NCBI GenBank assembly: GCA_013396995.1 | Contig: VWZP01002200.1 | Location: 794,166 to 858,165 of the forward strand | Source: Dicaeum eximium | Lineage: Eukaryota > Chordata > Aves > Passeriformes > Dicaeidae | Length of the DNA stretch: 64,000 bases | Direction of reading: 5' to 3' | Part shown: in pieces, positions 37,366 through 48,900 of the stretch | Numbering within the stretch: position 1 is the first letter of the stretch | Layout of the letters: each line of letters starts with the position of its first letter | Notes under the pieces: model-generated | Told to the model about the DNA's origin: nothing | Seen by the model: only the letters and a program-made list of their open reading frames with translations | Databases searched by the model: none | Program-made: the position numbers and the translations under genes

Positions 37366-37998
37366 TTTATTACTGCACTGGGAAAAAACCCAAAACAACC
37401 CATGAGAACCCATGAGTTCTTTCTCTTTGGTGACCTTTAACAGAAAGGTAAAAAAAGCATTCAAGGGGTGCTTGGCTTGGTCTGATTATGGTGTAGGCAC
37501 TTGGTTTGCCAGTATCCAGAGCTGATTCAGGCATGTTGAGCCAAACCAGGTCACCTGAACAACACACCTGGTTTTCCTGATGCCCTACCCTCAGGATGAT
37601 CTGTACCTTAAAGCTAGCATGCATACTTTGCCTCTGGGGATTGTAGGGAAAAGGAATCTTTATTTCTGCCTTCTATATTTGAACATATATCATGGCAAAT
37701 TTTCTGCAAGCCTGGAACAAGGGCATGAAATTGCCTTTTCTTGTGCAGCTGCTGTTAATGGGTTGGAATCACTAGACAGGTTATCAGCCATCAAAAGTTG
37801 TATACACACACATGTATATATATGTATATATATATATAATTTTTTTCTGGTTATGTACATGTTAAATAAGATTTATGTTAAATAGCAGAGTATTACTTTG
37901 TATCACAAAACCTATTGCAGCAGAAGAACCCCAAGGAAACCCACTCTGAAGAGCTTCACCATCATTTCTAAGAGGCAAGGGGATTGGAGCAGCATCCT
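37366..37998 (-). other. HOPX: HOPX 3' UTR with two possible polyadenylation signals
   Basis: Minus-strand AATAAA hexamers occur at 37659-37664 and 37366-37371, giving 3' UTRs of roughly 350 and 650 bases. A TA/CA microsatellite at 37801-37840 lies inside the UTR. Confidence 0.55.
37800..37840. repeat. AC/AT dinucleotide microsatellite
   Basis: About 40 bases of alternating TA and CA steps. It lies in the predicted HOPX 3' UTR, so its length variation would change the transcript. Confidence 0.8.
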
Positions 37999-40521
37999 CT
38001 AGTCCCTGACAGACCCACTTTCTGAGGGCAGCCCTTCAGACTTCCTCCACTCGGCCAGGCGCTGCTTGAACCATTTCTGGAGAGAAAGAACAAAGCAGAG
38101 ACTGAGTGCACTGGGCTGAGCGAAGCCTCCAATGACTTTGCTAAAGGTGCAGGTGTCAGCAGGTGGATGAGGTGAGGGGAGCTGATGGTGCTGCTGCCTT
38201 GCAGCAAGGTGCTGTTCCCAGGCACTGCAGGCAGCCAGGATGGTCCTTACTGAACAGCCTTGTAACCTACGTGTGCACCTCTTTCATTTCTCTAGCTCTC
38301 TTCAGACCTTGACAGCATGGGGGTGTGGGTCCTTTTTTATTGCTGTGAGTCCAGGTTTTTCTTGCAAACAAAGAGGGTGGCTAAGGAGCTGGGTGGTGTC
38401 TGTTTAAATGACTGGAGAAGTGAAACAATTGTTTGCAGGTCCAAAACTGACAGGAATCAAAAGCTCACCTGTTTCAGAAAGCTTGAGAGGTACAGCACAT
38501 TGGCTGTCAACAAATTTAAGAACAAATCTATTTTTAAAATTGTTTAAAAATTGTCTTAGTGTTCAGACAATATGCACATCTACGTTAGCAGAAACTTAGC
38601 ACTATGTCTGTCGTAACTTAGCATCTGGAAGCACATTCCAAGAGCTGCTGATGTCACTTCAAGGCAGACACAATTTAAAATATTAGATAAAATGTATCTG
38701 GTTAAAGCTACACTATTTAAGAAGCAAAGGAAAAAAAGAAATATTACTCATGTGCCGGAAGCACAGCTCAGCCTTTTGTTTGGCAATGTGCCTGTGATTC
38801 CTTTTGTTGCAGCTCATTTTGTGGCTATATTTGTTCATGGTTATTTTTGAAGCTGTTATGGTCCATAATAATACAACCACCGTGCTCTCTACAAGTGCCT
38901 CTCACACTCACACTGCCTTTGACCACATCCAGTCACATGATTAACAGCCTAGCCTCCTCTCAAAAATTTCACTTGCTGTCCTAAACCATAATCTCTTTGC
39001 ATTTCATTGTTACTGAATTTTTTATTAAATTTTCTAGATTTCTGCTGCTATTTCTAGATGATAAAGCACTCCAGATGTCAGGGGTGATGATTCGCTGTGT
39101 TCTACGCAATGCAGGCACTTTGCAGCTCACCACCCCAGTTTTGATCTTGTCCCTAACATGACCTTCAGTTCCAGATCTCTAGGAGCACACTAGATTAGTG
39201 GAAAAAGATAACTATCAGGGAAGATTTTAAGACATCTACAGAGGTGCCTCGGGGGTATATGGCCTGTGTTTACTAGTTGCTGTAGGGAAAAAAAAAAGAA
39301 CAGTGCCATTTCTATGGAGAAAAAGGTATTTTAGGGTACTGCCTCCTTGCAGCCTCAAACAAGCCGTGATTGATACCTGCCTGTCACCAAAGCACAGTCT
39401 GCTCCAGCTGAGGAGTATCAGTGCAATGGATGCTGTTCCAGCATCTTTCCCTGGGACAGGCTAAATGCTGACAGTGCCAGCTCGGCTTTTACACCCCTTT
39501 GGCTTGGCTGAGGGAGAGCCAGGCTTGGCAGCTCTCTGCAAACTGCTGCTAACTTTCCAGTGGGTTGAATTTCTTTTCCATACCCATAAATGCTGCTGTG
39601 GGTCTAGTGAACACCTGCATCACAATGAGCTGCACTGCCACCTGAAGGAGCTGGGAAGAAGCTGTTTGCCTTTGAAGCCCATGGTAGCCCACAGGTAGCC
39701 AGCTTGAGCACAGGGCTTGGTGGAATTCCCAGACAGTGGCAGCCTGTCCCTGTGGAGGGATATTTGGAAGCCTCTGTCTCCTGGAGAGGCTGACAGACTT
39801 GCCTGATGTCGGGGCTTGGGGACACTGAGGCAGAGGGTGCACAGCCTGAGCAAGTCCCACAGCACATCCTGCAGGAATTGCATCTATCCTCTATCTGCTT
39901 TAAAATGACAGTAGTTTCTTCAGACCTTAAAACCAGGCGTAATTTGTGCATCCAAGGCTATCAGAAGTGGTTTGGAAGAACAGCATGCCCAGATCATACA
40001 TTCAGGAGCTGAAACACGCGGTGTGCAGGAAGGATGTGGGGTACAGGGAGGTGCTGTGTTGCATTAGAGCTCTGTGGGTGCAGTTAGGGGTGTGCTGGGG
40101 GTTGCAGAGGTGCAGAGGGGACTCGTGGGTGCAGTGAGAAGGGTGCAGGGGGCACTGTGGTGCAGGGAGTGCAAGCAGGGAGCACAAGGGGCACAGAGGA
40201 GTGCAGGCAGTGTGGGGGGAGCACGAGAAGGGCAGGGCTGCTGTAGGAAGCCTGTGGGGGGACAGATGGGTGCAGGTGTATGATAGAGAGACCAGGACAG
40301 GCAGGAGATGTGGGGCACAGAGGCATCCCAGGGGAGCAGGGCTGGTGGCAGGGCCGGGATGAGGGGCACACACTCACCAGAGTCTGCTCCTCGGAGAGCC
40401 CGGTCTCAGCAGCAATGAGGCACAGCGTGGTGGGGTCAGGATGCTTATTCACCTTGCAGAAGTGGTACTCCAGGATCTCCAGCTGCTCCTCAGTAGGAAT
40501 CACTGGATTTTCCATGGCCAT
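37999..40521 (-). CDS. HOPX: HOPX, homeodomain-only protein, two coding exons
   Basis: HOPX is a small atypical homeodomain protein that does not bind DNA. It modulates SRF and recruits histone deacetylase in heart, lung and stem-cell contexts (family knowledge). Coding exon 1 (40521 down to 40378) starts MAMENPVIPTEEQLEILEYH and ends GLSEEQTL at donor gtgagt. Exon 2 (38076 down to 37999) follows acceptor tctccag and encodes KWFKQRLAEWRKSEGLPSES, ending SVRD and TAG. The sum is 73 residues, the same as human HOPX. The third-helix region reads KWFKQRLAEWRK, with K where classical homeodomains have the V of WFQNRR-type contacts, consistent with loss of DNA binding. The coding exon is preceded by a good acceptor (ctccgcag at about 40554), so at least one 5' UTR exon exists. 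Confidence 0.96.
40040..40290. repeat. G-rich imperfect tandem repeat in the HOPX intron
   Basis: Variants of gtgcaggg/gagtgcag recur for about 250 bases on the plus strand, so the HOPX pre-mRNA is C-rich here. It starts about 90 bases inside the intron, next to the donor. G runs could form a quadruplex on the plus strand. Confidence 0.6.
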
Positions 40522-40867
40522 CTCCTCCTGGGGCAGGGCTATGGGGCCAGGCACTGCGGAGAGGGGCTGGTGTCATTGCTCAAGCTGGGAGTGGCCAGTG
40601 GGGCCACACTTGCTGAGCCCCAGATCTGCCATCCGTGTCTCCACCAACCTCCTCCCTCCACCCCAGCTGTGGCCTCTGGCTGCAGCAGGGCTCAACTCCC
40701 TTCCCAAAGAAATGCCAGGGAGCTCAGCTGGGAGCACCAGCCCCCCAGGAACTCCTGTCTCAGTTTCCTCACTGCAGCGACCACACGGCAGCAGTGCCCA
40801 GCGCTGAGCTGTCTCACCATCCTCAGCTGGCAGGAAGCTGCAGGCTGCTCAGCACTCCCCTGTGCTG

Positions 40868-40875
40868 TATTTATA
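40868..40875 (-). promoter_or_regulatory. HOPX: HOPX proximal TATA box
   Basis: On the minus strand the sequence reads GGCTATAAATACAGC, a strong TATA box about 350 bases before the HOPX start codon. It predicts a start site near 40840. The same bases are one mismatch from a MEF2 site. Confidence 0.65.
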
Positions 40876-40914
40876 GCCTGTGTGACTCCCATGGGAACGA
40901 TTCCTGTTTACAGC

Positions 40915-40924
40915 CCTATTTAGG
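40915..40924. promoter_or_regulatory. HOPX: CArG box (SRF site) upstream of HOPX TATA
   Basis: CCTATTTAGG is a full match to the SRF consensus CC(A/T)6GG. It lies 40 bp upstream of the TATA box. A CRE-like TGATGTCA at 40944-40951 lies 20 bp further on. HOPX protein is a known SRF modulator, so the site suggests feedback; that part is inference. Confidence 0.65.
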
Positions 40925-40959
40925 CCTGGGCGTCACTTAGGAGTGATGTCACAGCAACG

Positions 40960-42775
40960 GGCATGTTCAGGGGCTTAATTTAAAGACATTAGTTAAAAAA
41001 CATAATTTATGAAGGGACAATGTCTGACATCTAACCTAGTGGGTTGTTGGAGTTTTTTTCCCTACTTTCCAGTGATTAGGCAAGTTTGTGCAAAGGAATG
41101 ATAAAACAGAGCATACAAGATCTTCTGGGAGCATGGTCTTTGACCCAGAAACCACCCTCTTTCCCCTCCTCAGGATCAGTGTTCTGCTCCTGCTTTTAGC
41201 AGCGTGGCCGGACATCACACAATGCTGGCCATGAGAAGATGAGCTGGATTGTTTTAAGTAATATTTAATGTTACCACATGTAGGCATAAACAGTTAGTCC
41301 TGTTGTTCCTGAGCATTACTGAACTGGTTGGTTGGTTGGTTGGTTGGTTGGTTGGGTTTTGGTATGTAAGTGTTCAAATCCTTCAGGACTGTACCCAGTG
41401 TATGTCTGTTGCTCAAGCACTTGCTGCCTCTGACTGTGGTCAGTTCTGGGTGCTCCCAGCAATGGCAGCACCAAGAAGCTCACGTTTTCCTCTAGAGTAA
41501 CATGTGTCCCACTTGTACTTGCATAATCTCTGGAAGATTTGGCCCAAAAGAACAAGCAAAACAAGTGCATCTTGGCTAAGTCCCACACCTCTCTTCTGCT
41601 GGGCTCCAGGTTTGCTTTCACATGGCAGAGGGTCGAGCTTGCTAATTCAGTCAACTAAAACACGAGGCACTGCCCCCACACAGCATGCACAAGTCCCTTG
41701 ATGCTGAATCACTGTGGTGTTTTTGAAACCAGGCTGTGGGGTATTGGCAGGGGAGGAGCTGGTTGCAGAAATGTGGCCTTGCTTGATCTGCTCTCCTGCT
41801 GTCCCAGTAGCCTGGCCCATCTCTGTCAGGTTGGCTGGTTGGTGCTGCTGGTTCTCCAGTGCTGCCAGGAGCCCTTGGCCCTTCTTGGGACTCCTGTGGG
41901 CCATCTGCTGCAGACCTGCCCTGCCTCCACATTGCAGTCCAGCTTTTCCTTCCCTTTGGCTCTGGGGTATAATCCTGGAACATCCATCATGCCGCACTCC
42001 TACTGCAAAGGTTTAAACCCAGCTGCTTTCTTGGTTGACTGGTAACTCACCTTTAGGTACCCTGGGTATTGAATGCCCCAGGGCTTTCACTTGCTGGCAG
42101 AACTGCTAGGATGGAGCTCAGCTTCAAAACTGTCTTGCAGCTTGTGAAGAGCCAGGCACAGGAGAGATCCTCTTCTTTGAACTTTACCTCATAAAGCAAA
42201 GATCCCCCTGAGCCTCCTTTGCAGAAAGTGCTTTGACTAATAAAAGAATCCTTTGGTATTTGAGTAGGGGCTTATAAATAGACCAGGGCTGGTTGTGAAA
42301 CAGCCCACTCTGCTTGAGTCACTTGGTAAATACCGATTGTAACACAGCGGTTGCGTAACATTGGGGCACCTCTGAGCTCGATGGAGTGCTGGTAGGCAGT
42401 ATAGACAGTGTCATCCAGCAGCCCTGGGTGGGCTGGGGAAGGACCATCTTTAACCCCAGGCACTGCAAGCCAAGCTGGCCTCGTCTGCAGAGCATTGCAG
42501 CTACCTGGGTTTTCCTGGGGTCGGCTCAGTTCAAAAGCATCCATGTAGGAAGGGCTGTCACCATTCAGTTCTCATTCATGTGAGGTAGTAGGAGTCTGTT
42601 GAATGCTGCTCACCTACCTTAGATGTTTGTAGACCTCTGGAAAAGATGCAGGAGTAGAAGGAGGTCCCCTGGACTCGAGGTGCTGCTCTCCAGCACTTTG
42701 GCTGCCAGGCTCTCCATGAGGTCAAAATGCAGATGAGGCCAAGCTCAGGCCACAAGTCCTGCCTTATTAGAAAAG
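40960..42775. other. Region upstream of the HOPX promoter
   Basis: No exon recognised. It contains the GGTT microsatellite listed separately. Open frames at 41316-41654 and 41647-42045 have no recognisable content. Confidence 0.45.
41326..41355. repeat. GGTT tetranucleotide microsatellite
   Basis: About seven perfect GGTT units in a row. Confidence 0.9.
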
Positions 42776-42777
42776 GC

Positions 42778-43271
42778 TGGGTGCTATCTGGGGTGCGGCG
42801 AGAGACTTCCGGAGACAGGGATGCTCTTTGGACACGTGGTTTATTGCTCGTGGGGACAGCCAACCTGACCAGCTCTGGCTGAAGCGTGGTCCAAGAGAGT
42901 GAACTTCCTGTTGCAATCCCATTTATCCCCTTCTATGCTGAATACTCAGGTTAACATCAACCAACCGGTACAGGGTACAAAACCTACAAAATCTACATGC
43001 AGCCTATGGGAACTATTATGTTAGCATACTAAAACCTTGGCAAACCCACCTTTTTTCCCTATCACCTGGCCGGGCCCAACCCCTTATCCCTTTGTCTGAG
43101 GAGCTGTATTGTTTTTGTCATCAGGGGTTTGGCCTTCAGATAACCTAATCACTGTCTTCCTGCTTCGCATTCTATAGCTCAAGTTTTGCTTTCAGCTCTA
43201 TTTCTTAATTCTTAAAATCTTTCACTAGTAAACCATCTCTGCAAGGCCTTCCTTCATCATCTTTCCCAACA
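42778..43271 (-). mobile_element. Probable solo LTR of an endogenous retrovirus, minus orientation
   Basis: On the minus strand the block starts TGTTGGGAAAGATGATGAAG at 43271, carries AATAAA at 42845-42840 near its far end, and stops in a CA-ending stretch about 60 bases later, near 42778-42789. Start dinucleotide, length (about 490 bp) and the place of the polyadenylation signal fit an LTR. No internal viral sequence adjoins it. I could not find a clear target-site duplication, so the exact edge at the 3' end is uncertain. Confidence 0.55.
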
Positions 43272-43274
43272 TCG

Positions 43275-45460
43275 CCTCTCCTTTTTTCAGCACATCACTG
43301 AGCCACCTGCCCTTCTCATAGAAAGGCCAGGCACAAAGGGATCCTCATCACCTCCAGATCGTGCCTCTAGCCTGGGACAGCAGCAGCAACATGCCTTGGC
43401 AGTTGGTAAATCATTGTTTGCAGCCTGCCACATTAATGTGCATTGATGTGTGTGCATGGATTTGCATAGGGAACACACGCTTCACCTTTCATGTTTCACC
43501 TGCACAGCTATTTCTGCTCCTCATTATCTCCAGGTTCCTGAGGTGCTTCCCCGTAGGACACAGTATCTTCTACCTGCTGGCAGCTCAGGGCACCCCAGCA
43601 TGTGGGATGTGATGCCTGATGGCTTTTCTTTGTGCCCTCTCTACTCCTGCTCTGGAAGGAGAACAGTTTTACCCTCTCAAGCTAAAAACTCTGGGGCTGC
43701 TAGAGGGCTTTGCAGGTCTCCCCACATCACTGCACTATGTCCTGGGGGCTTTCAGGAGCCATGTGACCCCTGTGCAACATATGGCCTCTAGCACTTGGCA
43801 CCTCCTGGATGCTAAATTTGGGGGTATATGACATGACTTGAGGGCACCAGGAGTGCCTAAATGCCCTGGCTGGCCCTACTGAGACCACTAATCACCTGCC
43901 CACTACTTAAATGGAGCCTCGTTTAAGCCCAGGCATGCAGCCATGCCTTCAGGCTGTCCAACATCTCTCTCCGGTACAGAAAAAGTGATTGTCTCACATT
44001 TCTTTAAGCCTGGTAGAAATCTGGAGACTCACAGCTGTTTGGCTTAGCTGATGAAAAGCACCACTCCTCACTGCTTTTTTCCTCTCAAATTTTTGACAAC
44101 ATCGAAAAAAAAAAAAAGGCTTTTTCAGTGCAAGGAATGTTAGCCATTCAGAAGGGCTGTGGGGCTGCAGTTGTCATTCAGCTGGGGTTTACTCACCCAG
44201 CCAGAAATGACAATACCAGATGCACTGTCACAGGGAAAACACCACACCTGCTCTATCCTAAGTGTCAAGCTAAAGACCTCTGGGGAATTCACGCTTGGCT
44301 CTGACTGTCTTGGTTTTAGGTAGAGCAATGTGAGAGCAGAATGTGCAAGCGGTTCAGCGGTTGCCTGCGCCGTGGGCAGCTCCAGCCAGCATTGCTATGT
44401 ACATGACAGCACCTGGTGCTCTTAGTGTGGCTGATAGGGCATTAAATGCACCTCCAGGGCCATTTTGGAGTGAGCAGACAAAAGGTAATGGCTGATGGAC
44501 ACAAGTTGCAGCAAGAGAAAGTCTTATTATAAATATATAGTACTCTGCCCATGTCCTGTGTGGTTGCACCCAGCTCCCCAGAAACACCCTGGGGTTACTA
44601 GCAGGGCTTCTAGCTGTGGCCTGAAATGGGAGAGGACATTTTTCTGTCTCCCAGCATGCTCGTCCAGCACTGCTAGTGCAGTCAGCATTTACTATCCTGA
44701 CAGAAATCTGCCACTTTTCCAGAAAAGACGTGATCTCTGTTTGCTCAGCTTTGCTTTTTTGAACAGGAGTCACAATAGCTGGCTGGCTGTGCAACTTTCT
44801 AATGATTTACTGCACCCAAAGTCCCTAGAAATCTCTCTGAGCAGTACCTGCTGCCAAACTGATGGGGCTCCATAAGCTCTGCTGGGCTTCTTGACCCCTT
44901 TCCCAGTGCTCCCACTGTCAGGGCTGGGATGCGACTGGAGGCATCTGGATCTGGTTTTAGCTTGCAGCTATTTCCTGCCACAGCAGGGATCAAAATAGCA
45001 GTTCTCAATGCAAACAAGCTCTCTTATTCTCCTTGCTCTGCTGCAGAGCCATGTCCTGTCCTGAGCTTTGCTCGTCCTCCTGCTGTGGAGTGGCTGTGGA
45101 TAATATCAGCCAGCATGGCGCACAGGATAAGGTGGGACAGAGGCTGTAAAAATAAACTGGGCCCTGCCATAAATAAGGAAAAAACACCTGTCATGCGTCC
45201 TGTAAACTACCCGTCCAGTCTTTTAGAAGATAATATCGGATGAGAACAAAGCAAACAGGAGCACAGCAGCTGCTGCAGCAGAGGCAGGACCCCATGGTGG
45301 CCCCTGCCTGGGTGTCCTTCTGCCTGCGCCGGGCATGAGCCTTCCTGCCCTGCTGGGTGCAGCTCTGACCTCCTCAGCATCAGCAAGCACAGGGCAGTTC
45401 CTCTCTCCATCCTCCTCATCCCCAGCTGCAAACCCACCCCAGCACCCCCAGCTCAAAACC
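43275..45460. other. Intergenic region; nothing recognised
   Basis: No exon, RNA gene or repeat family identified. A 13-base A run occurs near 44105-44117. Confidence 0.45.
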
Positions 45461-45469
45461 TGCGCTTAC

Positions 45470-45930
45470 CTGGAGCTGGCAGGGACCAGAAGTGTGCAAA
45501 ACAAGAGCCCCGCAGGTCCTCGGGTGACTGCTTAAGTATCTGCGTGTGCGTTTGACAGGCGGGGACCTGAAAAACCTGCCGCAAATCACAGGAGCTCCCG
45601 GGACGCACAGCCACTCTCGGGGCTGGTAATTCAGGTTTGGCACCCGCTCCCCTTGGCAGGGCTCCCTCCGCGCGTGGTTGTGCGCGCCGCGGGCTCTCGG
45701 TGGCCCGGCAGCCGTCGGGGCTCGCCCCGCCACGCTCGGGGCCCCGGGCCGGGGCTGCTTCCTGCGGGGGTACAGGAAAGGTGCGGGCGGGCTGCGGCGC
45801 AAACTGCGCTTCGTACGGCGGAGCTGCGGCCGAGCCGCCCGTCCCTGCCGGCCGTACGGAACCCGCTCCGCCTTTGCGATGGAGCCGGCAGCGCCCGCTG
45901 CTCCGCAGGAAGGGATTCTCATCTCGCTGT
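45470..45930 (-). promoter_or_regulatory. CpG island with a minus-strand splice donor; possible distal HOPX first exon
   Basis: CpG-dense DNA from about 45590 to 45930 stands alone between HOPX and SPINK2. On the minus strand a strong donor, CTCCAG|GTAAGCG, occurs with the exon ending at 45470. Human HOPX has several alternative upstream promoters, so a distal non-coding HOPX first exon is the simplest reading. A separate non-coding RNA promoter is possible. No coding sequence is recognisable. Confidence 0.4.
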
Positions 45931-45934
45931 AGTG

Positions 45935-48900
45935 TCTTGCGAGTGATGTGTCCAGGTTTAACGTTGCTGAGCCTGCTGTCGCTTTAGTCAGCCCTGTGAT
46001 CCCGCCAGGCCGGGGGTAAGGGCAGGACCGGGTCCTGGATCTGTCCTGCTGCAGAGGCACAGCCTGGCTGGGGATGGAGAGGAGAGCAGGGCGTTGTCCT
46101 CTGCCAAAGACCTCTCCTCGATTAAAATGCCCAGGAGCCAGTTCCCAGTGGGGTGGTCTGGAGGCATTAGACGGCAGCTTAAAAAGAGGCACCTTGTGGG
46201 GTGGAGTGCAGTGAGGAGGAGCTGATTTTTCTCTCAGTTTATAGACAGCTGGAAGGGGATGCTGGAAAATCAGAGAGGCTGAAGAAAGGGCTCATGAAAA
46301 ATTGAGTACGGCTTGCAGTGTCTGAGATTATCTGGCAGAGCAAAACTCAAACTGGCACAGAATGCAAAAGCTGTGGAGCTGGCTGGAGCCAGAGGCAGGG
46401 AGCCCTGAGCCTGGGGAGAAGCGGCTGGACAAACCCAGGCAAGAAACCTGCCATATGTTTAGCAGTGAGCCAAGGTCATCCTGAAGAGCTTTTGTAATGT
46501 TGAGGAAAACATGGGCCAAGGCAAGGGGATTGCAAAGAGGTCTGTGCCAAAGGACAGGCAGACCTGTGCCAATTTTCCTAGCAGGATGACATTGATCAAG
46601 CAAGATCAAGGGATAGCTTCACTGCCTGATAAACCAGATGGTGCTCTTCAGTGGCTGCCAGAGAGGCTTTTGGGGCAAGACTTGATCCTGCATGCCTTGG
46701 GCAGGCACCTGCCCAAAGGAATATGTCCTGTTTATCACTGGTGCTAAGGAACAGCAGCATGGGTAGCAATGGGTGGGCACAAGCAGATCAGACAATGTGT
46801 CCAGGGATGGCTCCAGGAGCCATGGCTGGGAAATCAGGGTGCATTCAAGGAGGCTGGAGCAGACTCCTGCAGCAGGACTCAGCCTTGGATTTCAACCCCA
46901 GTGTGGGAAAGTCCAGGCAGAGGTCCCATGCTGCATACTGACATGTCCCTGGGGGAGCTCTCAGGGGTATTGCTACTTATCTGCCCCACGTCTGTGCTCT
47001 GCTCTGGCATCGGCTCTTGGCCAGCCTTGGGGACAGGATAGATGGGAAAATATTCTGGTCCAGAAAGATTTTCCTGTGTTTGTATGCTGTCTTTTTTTCC
47101 TTCCGTGCATGTGCCCCAAGCGCTGCAAAATGTGAGTAACCTGGAACAGGATAGGCTCCTCTCTTCCCTTGTTTATTGCTGTCAACGGAGAGAAAGCCTT
47201 TAATGTGGAAAAACCCTTTTCTCTCAGCCTGTGAACCCAGTCCAGACTTGCACTGGGAGCACTGGCAGCACACGTGTTTCAGGCTGAGACACTCCACTGA
47301 AATGGTTCCAGAGGTGCTGGGAGTCCTGCAGTGACAGCGTGAAAGTCGTGTCACAAATCTGTTAGCATCTGGCTGGCAAATGTTAATGCTTTTCTGACCT
47401 TTCCTGAAATCTTTTACGCCCCATTTCTCCTCCTGGGAGAGGGTCGAAGTACTGCTGGAATTTATGCCTCACCTGATATGAAGAGATCCTGTCCCCAGAG
47501 CATGTCCTTTGTCAGCAGAGTTAGATTAAATAGAAACAAAATGAAGGGTGCACCCAGGCCCATCACAGAGACTATTTTCCTGCTGAGAAGTAGTACAGCT
47601 GTTGTGATGTGCATTTGACAATTTTGCATAATACTGTGGCATTGCAGGGAGGGGTTGGCAGCTGCAGCCTGCATTCAGCACCCAATCCTCTGAGCCCCTC
47701 TTGCAGAGGCTTGAATATCTTCCATATTGCTCCACAGCAAGATATTGGCTGAGGTCACTTTTNTGGAGAGGGGGGAAGCAACTTGTCAAGCCATCAGGAT
47801 AGAATGGGATATAACAGAGCTTTTCTGACTTGTTCATATTTCCTTCTTTTCATGTATGTGTCCCTCTTGAATTTTGCCTTGTTTTCTTCCCTGAAAACGA
47901 GGCTTAGCACCAGCACCCCTTGTCTGGGGATTAAGCAGAGATTTTTTTTCTTTTTTTCTGAGTATGTGAATTAAAATATATGTGCTTTCCAGACTCCACC
48001 TCAACACAAGTGTCAGAGAGATCACAAAAGCTTCCTTTCTCCCCCTGAACACCCCAATGCAAAGGAAAACCTCTAAAGCCCTCTTCTGTTTTGTTTACCA
48101 GTGGGTATTTTTTTCCTGATGTGCTGGGGTTTTCTGGCCGCTAATCCAAAAAAAATGTGGCTGGAAACAAGGCTTTACAGAATATTTTGGCTTCCATTCA
48201 GTTAGAGAAGAGTTTTCTAACGAGCCACTACTGACCCACAGGGCAGCTCTTGCAGCTTACCAGATGAGTCTTCTACCTGCATACCCCACTTGCCCCATAA
48301 CAGCATAAGAGGTTGGTTGCTCTTCAGGGTGCAGCTGAAGGGATGAAAGGGATGCCTTTGTTGGACATCCCAACACGCAAGAATTTGGCAGAGTCATTGT
48401 TCTTTTGATCAGCTTTTTCCCTAGGAGAGCAGCCACACTGGTTGCACCCCAAGAGCCAGCAGCACACTGTGCTTACCCAGACCATGCCCTGGGCAGGGGG
48501 AAGAGGAGGTGGGCAAGCTGGCTCCTGCTGCTGGCTTGGGACCAGCAACTGCCTCTTCTGCTCTCTCCTTCATGCATTTTCCTTTGTTTCTAGTGGGCAG
48601 GGTTCAGCCTGTCTCTCCTCAGCAGTAGAACGGATCCACGCCAGACAGATACTGATCAGATGTGACTTCCAATAAGATCCCTGCCTTTGCTTTGTCCGTG
48701 GGATACAGTTGTGTGGATGGAACCTGCAGTGTTTTATTATTCCCCCCGTTGTTCCCGTACTTCTCAGAGAACAGTGTCATCTCATTGGTATTTCCATGTG
48801 CAATCTCTGCCTGGGGTACAGCCTTCCTCCCTGCTCTCACTCTTACTAACCAGATTGTTTTGAAGTGACTAAACCGGGAGTTGATACGTGCAGTTCCTTG

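Noticed and set aside
40554..40554. An upstream start for HOPX (MPGPIALPQEEM)
   Set aside because: The codon there is GTG and it coincides with the splice acceptor; the ATG at 40521 gives exactly 73 residues.
45416..46192. 258-codon open frame on the minus strand
   Set aside because: It lies over the CpG island, is rich in R, P, A and G, and has no recognisable domain; GC-rich DNA has few stop codons by chance.
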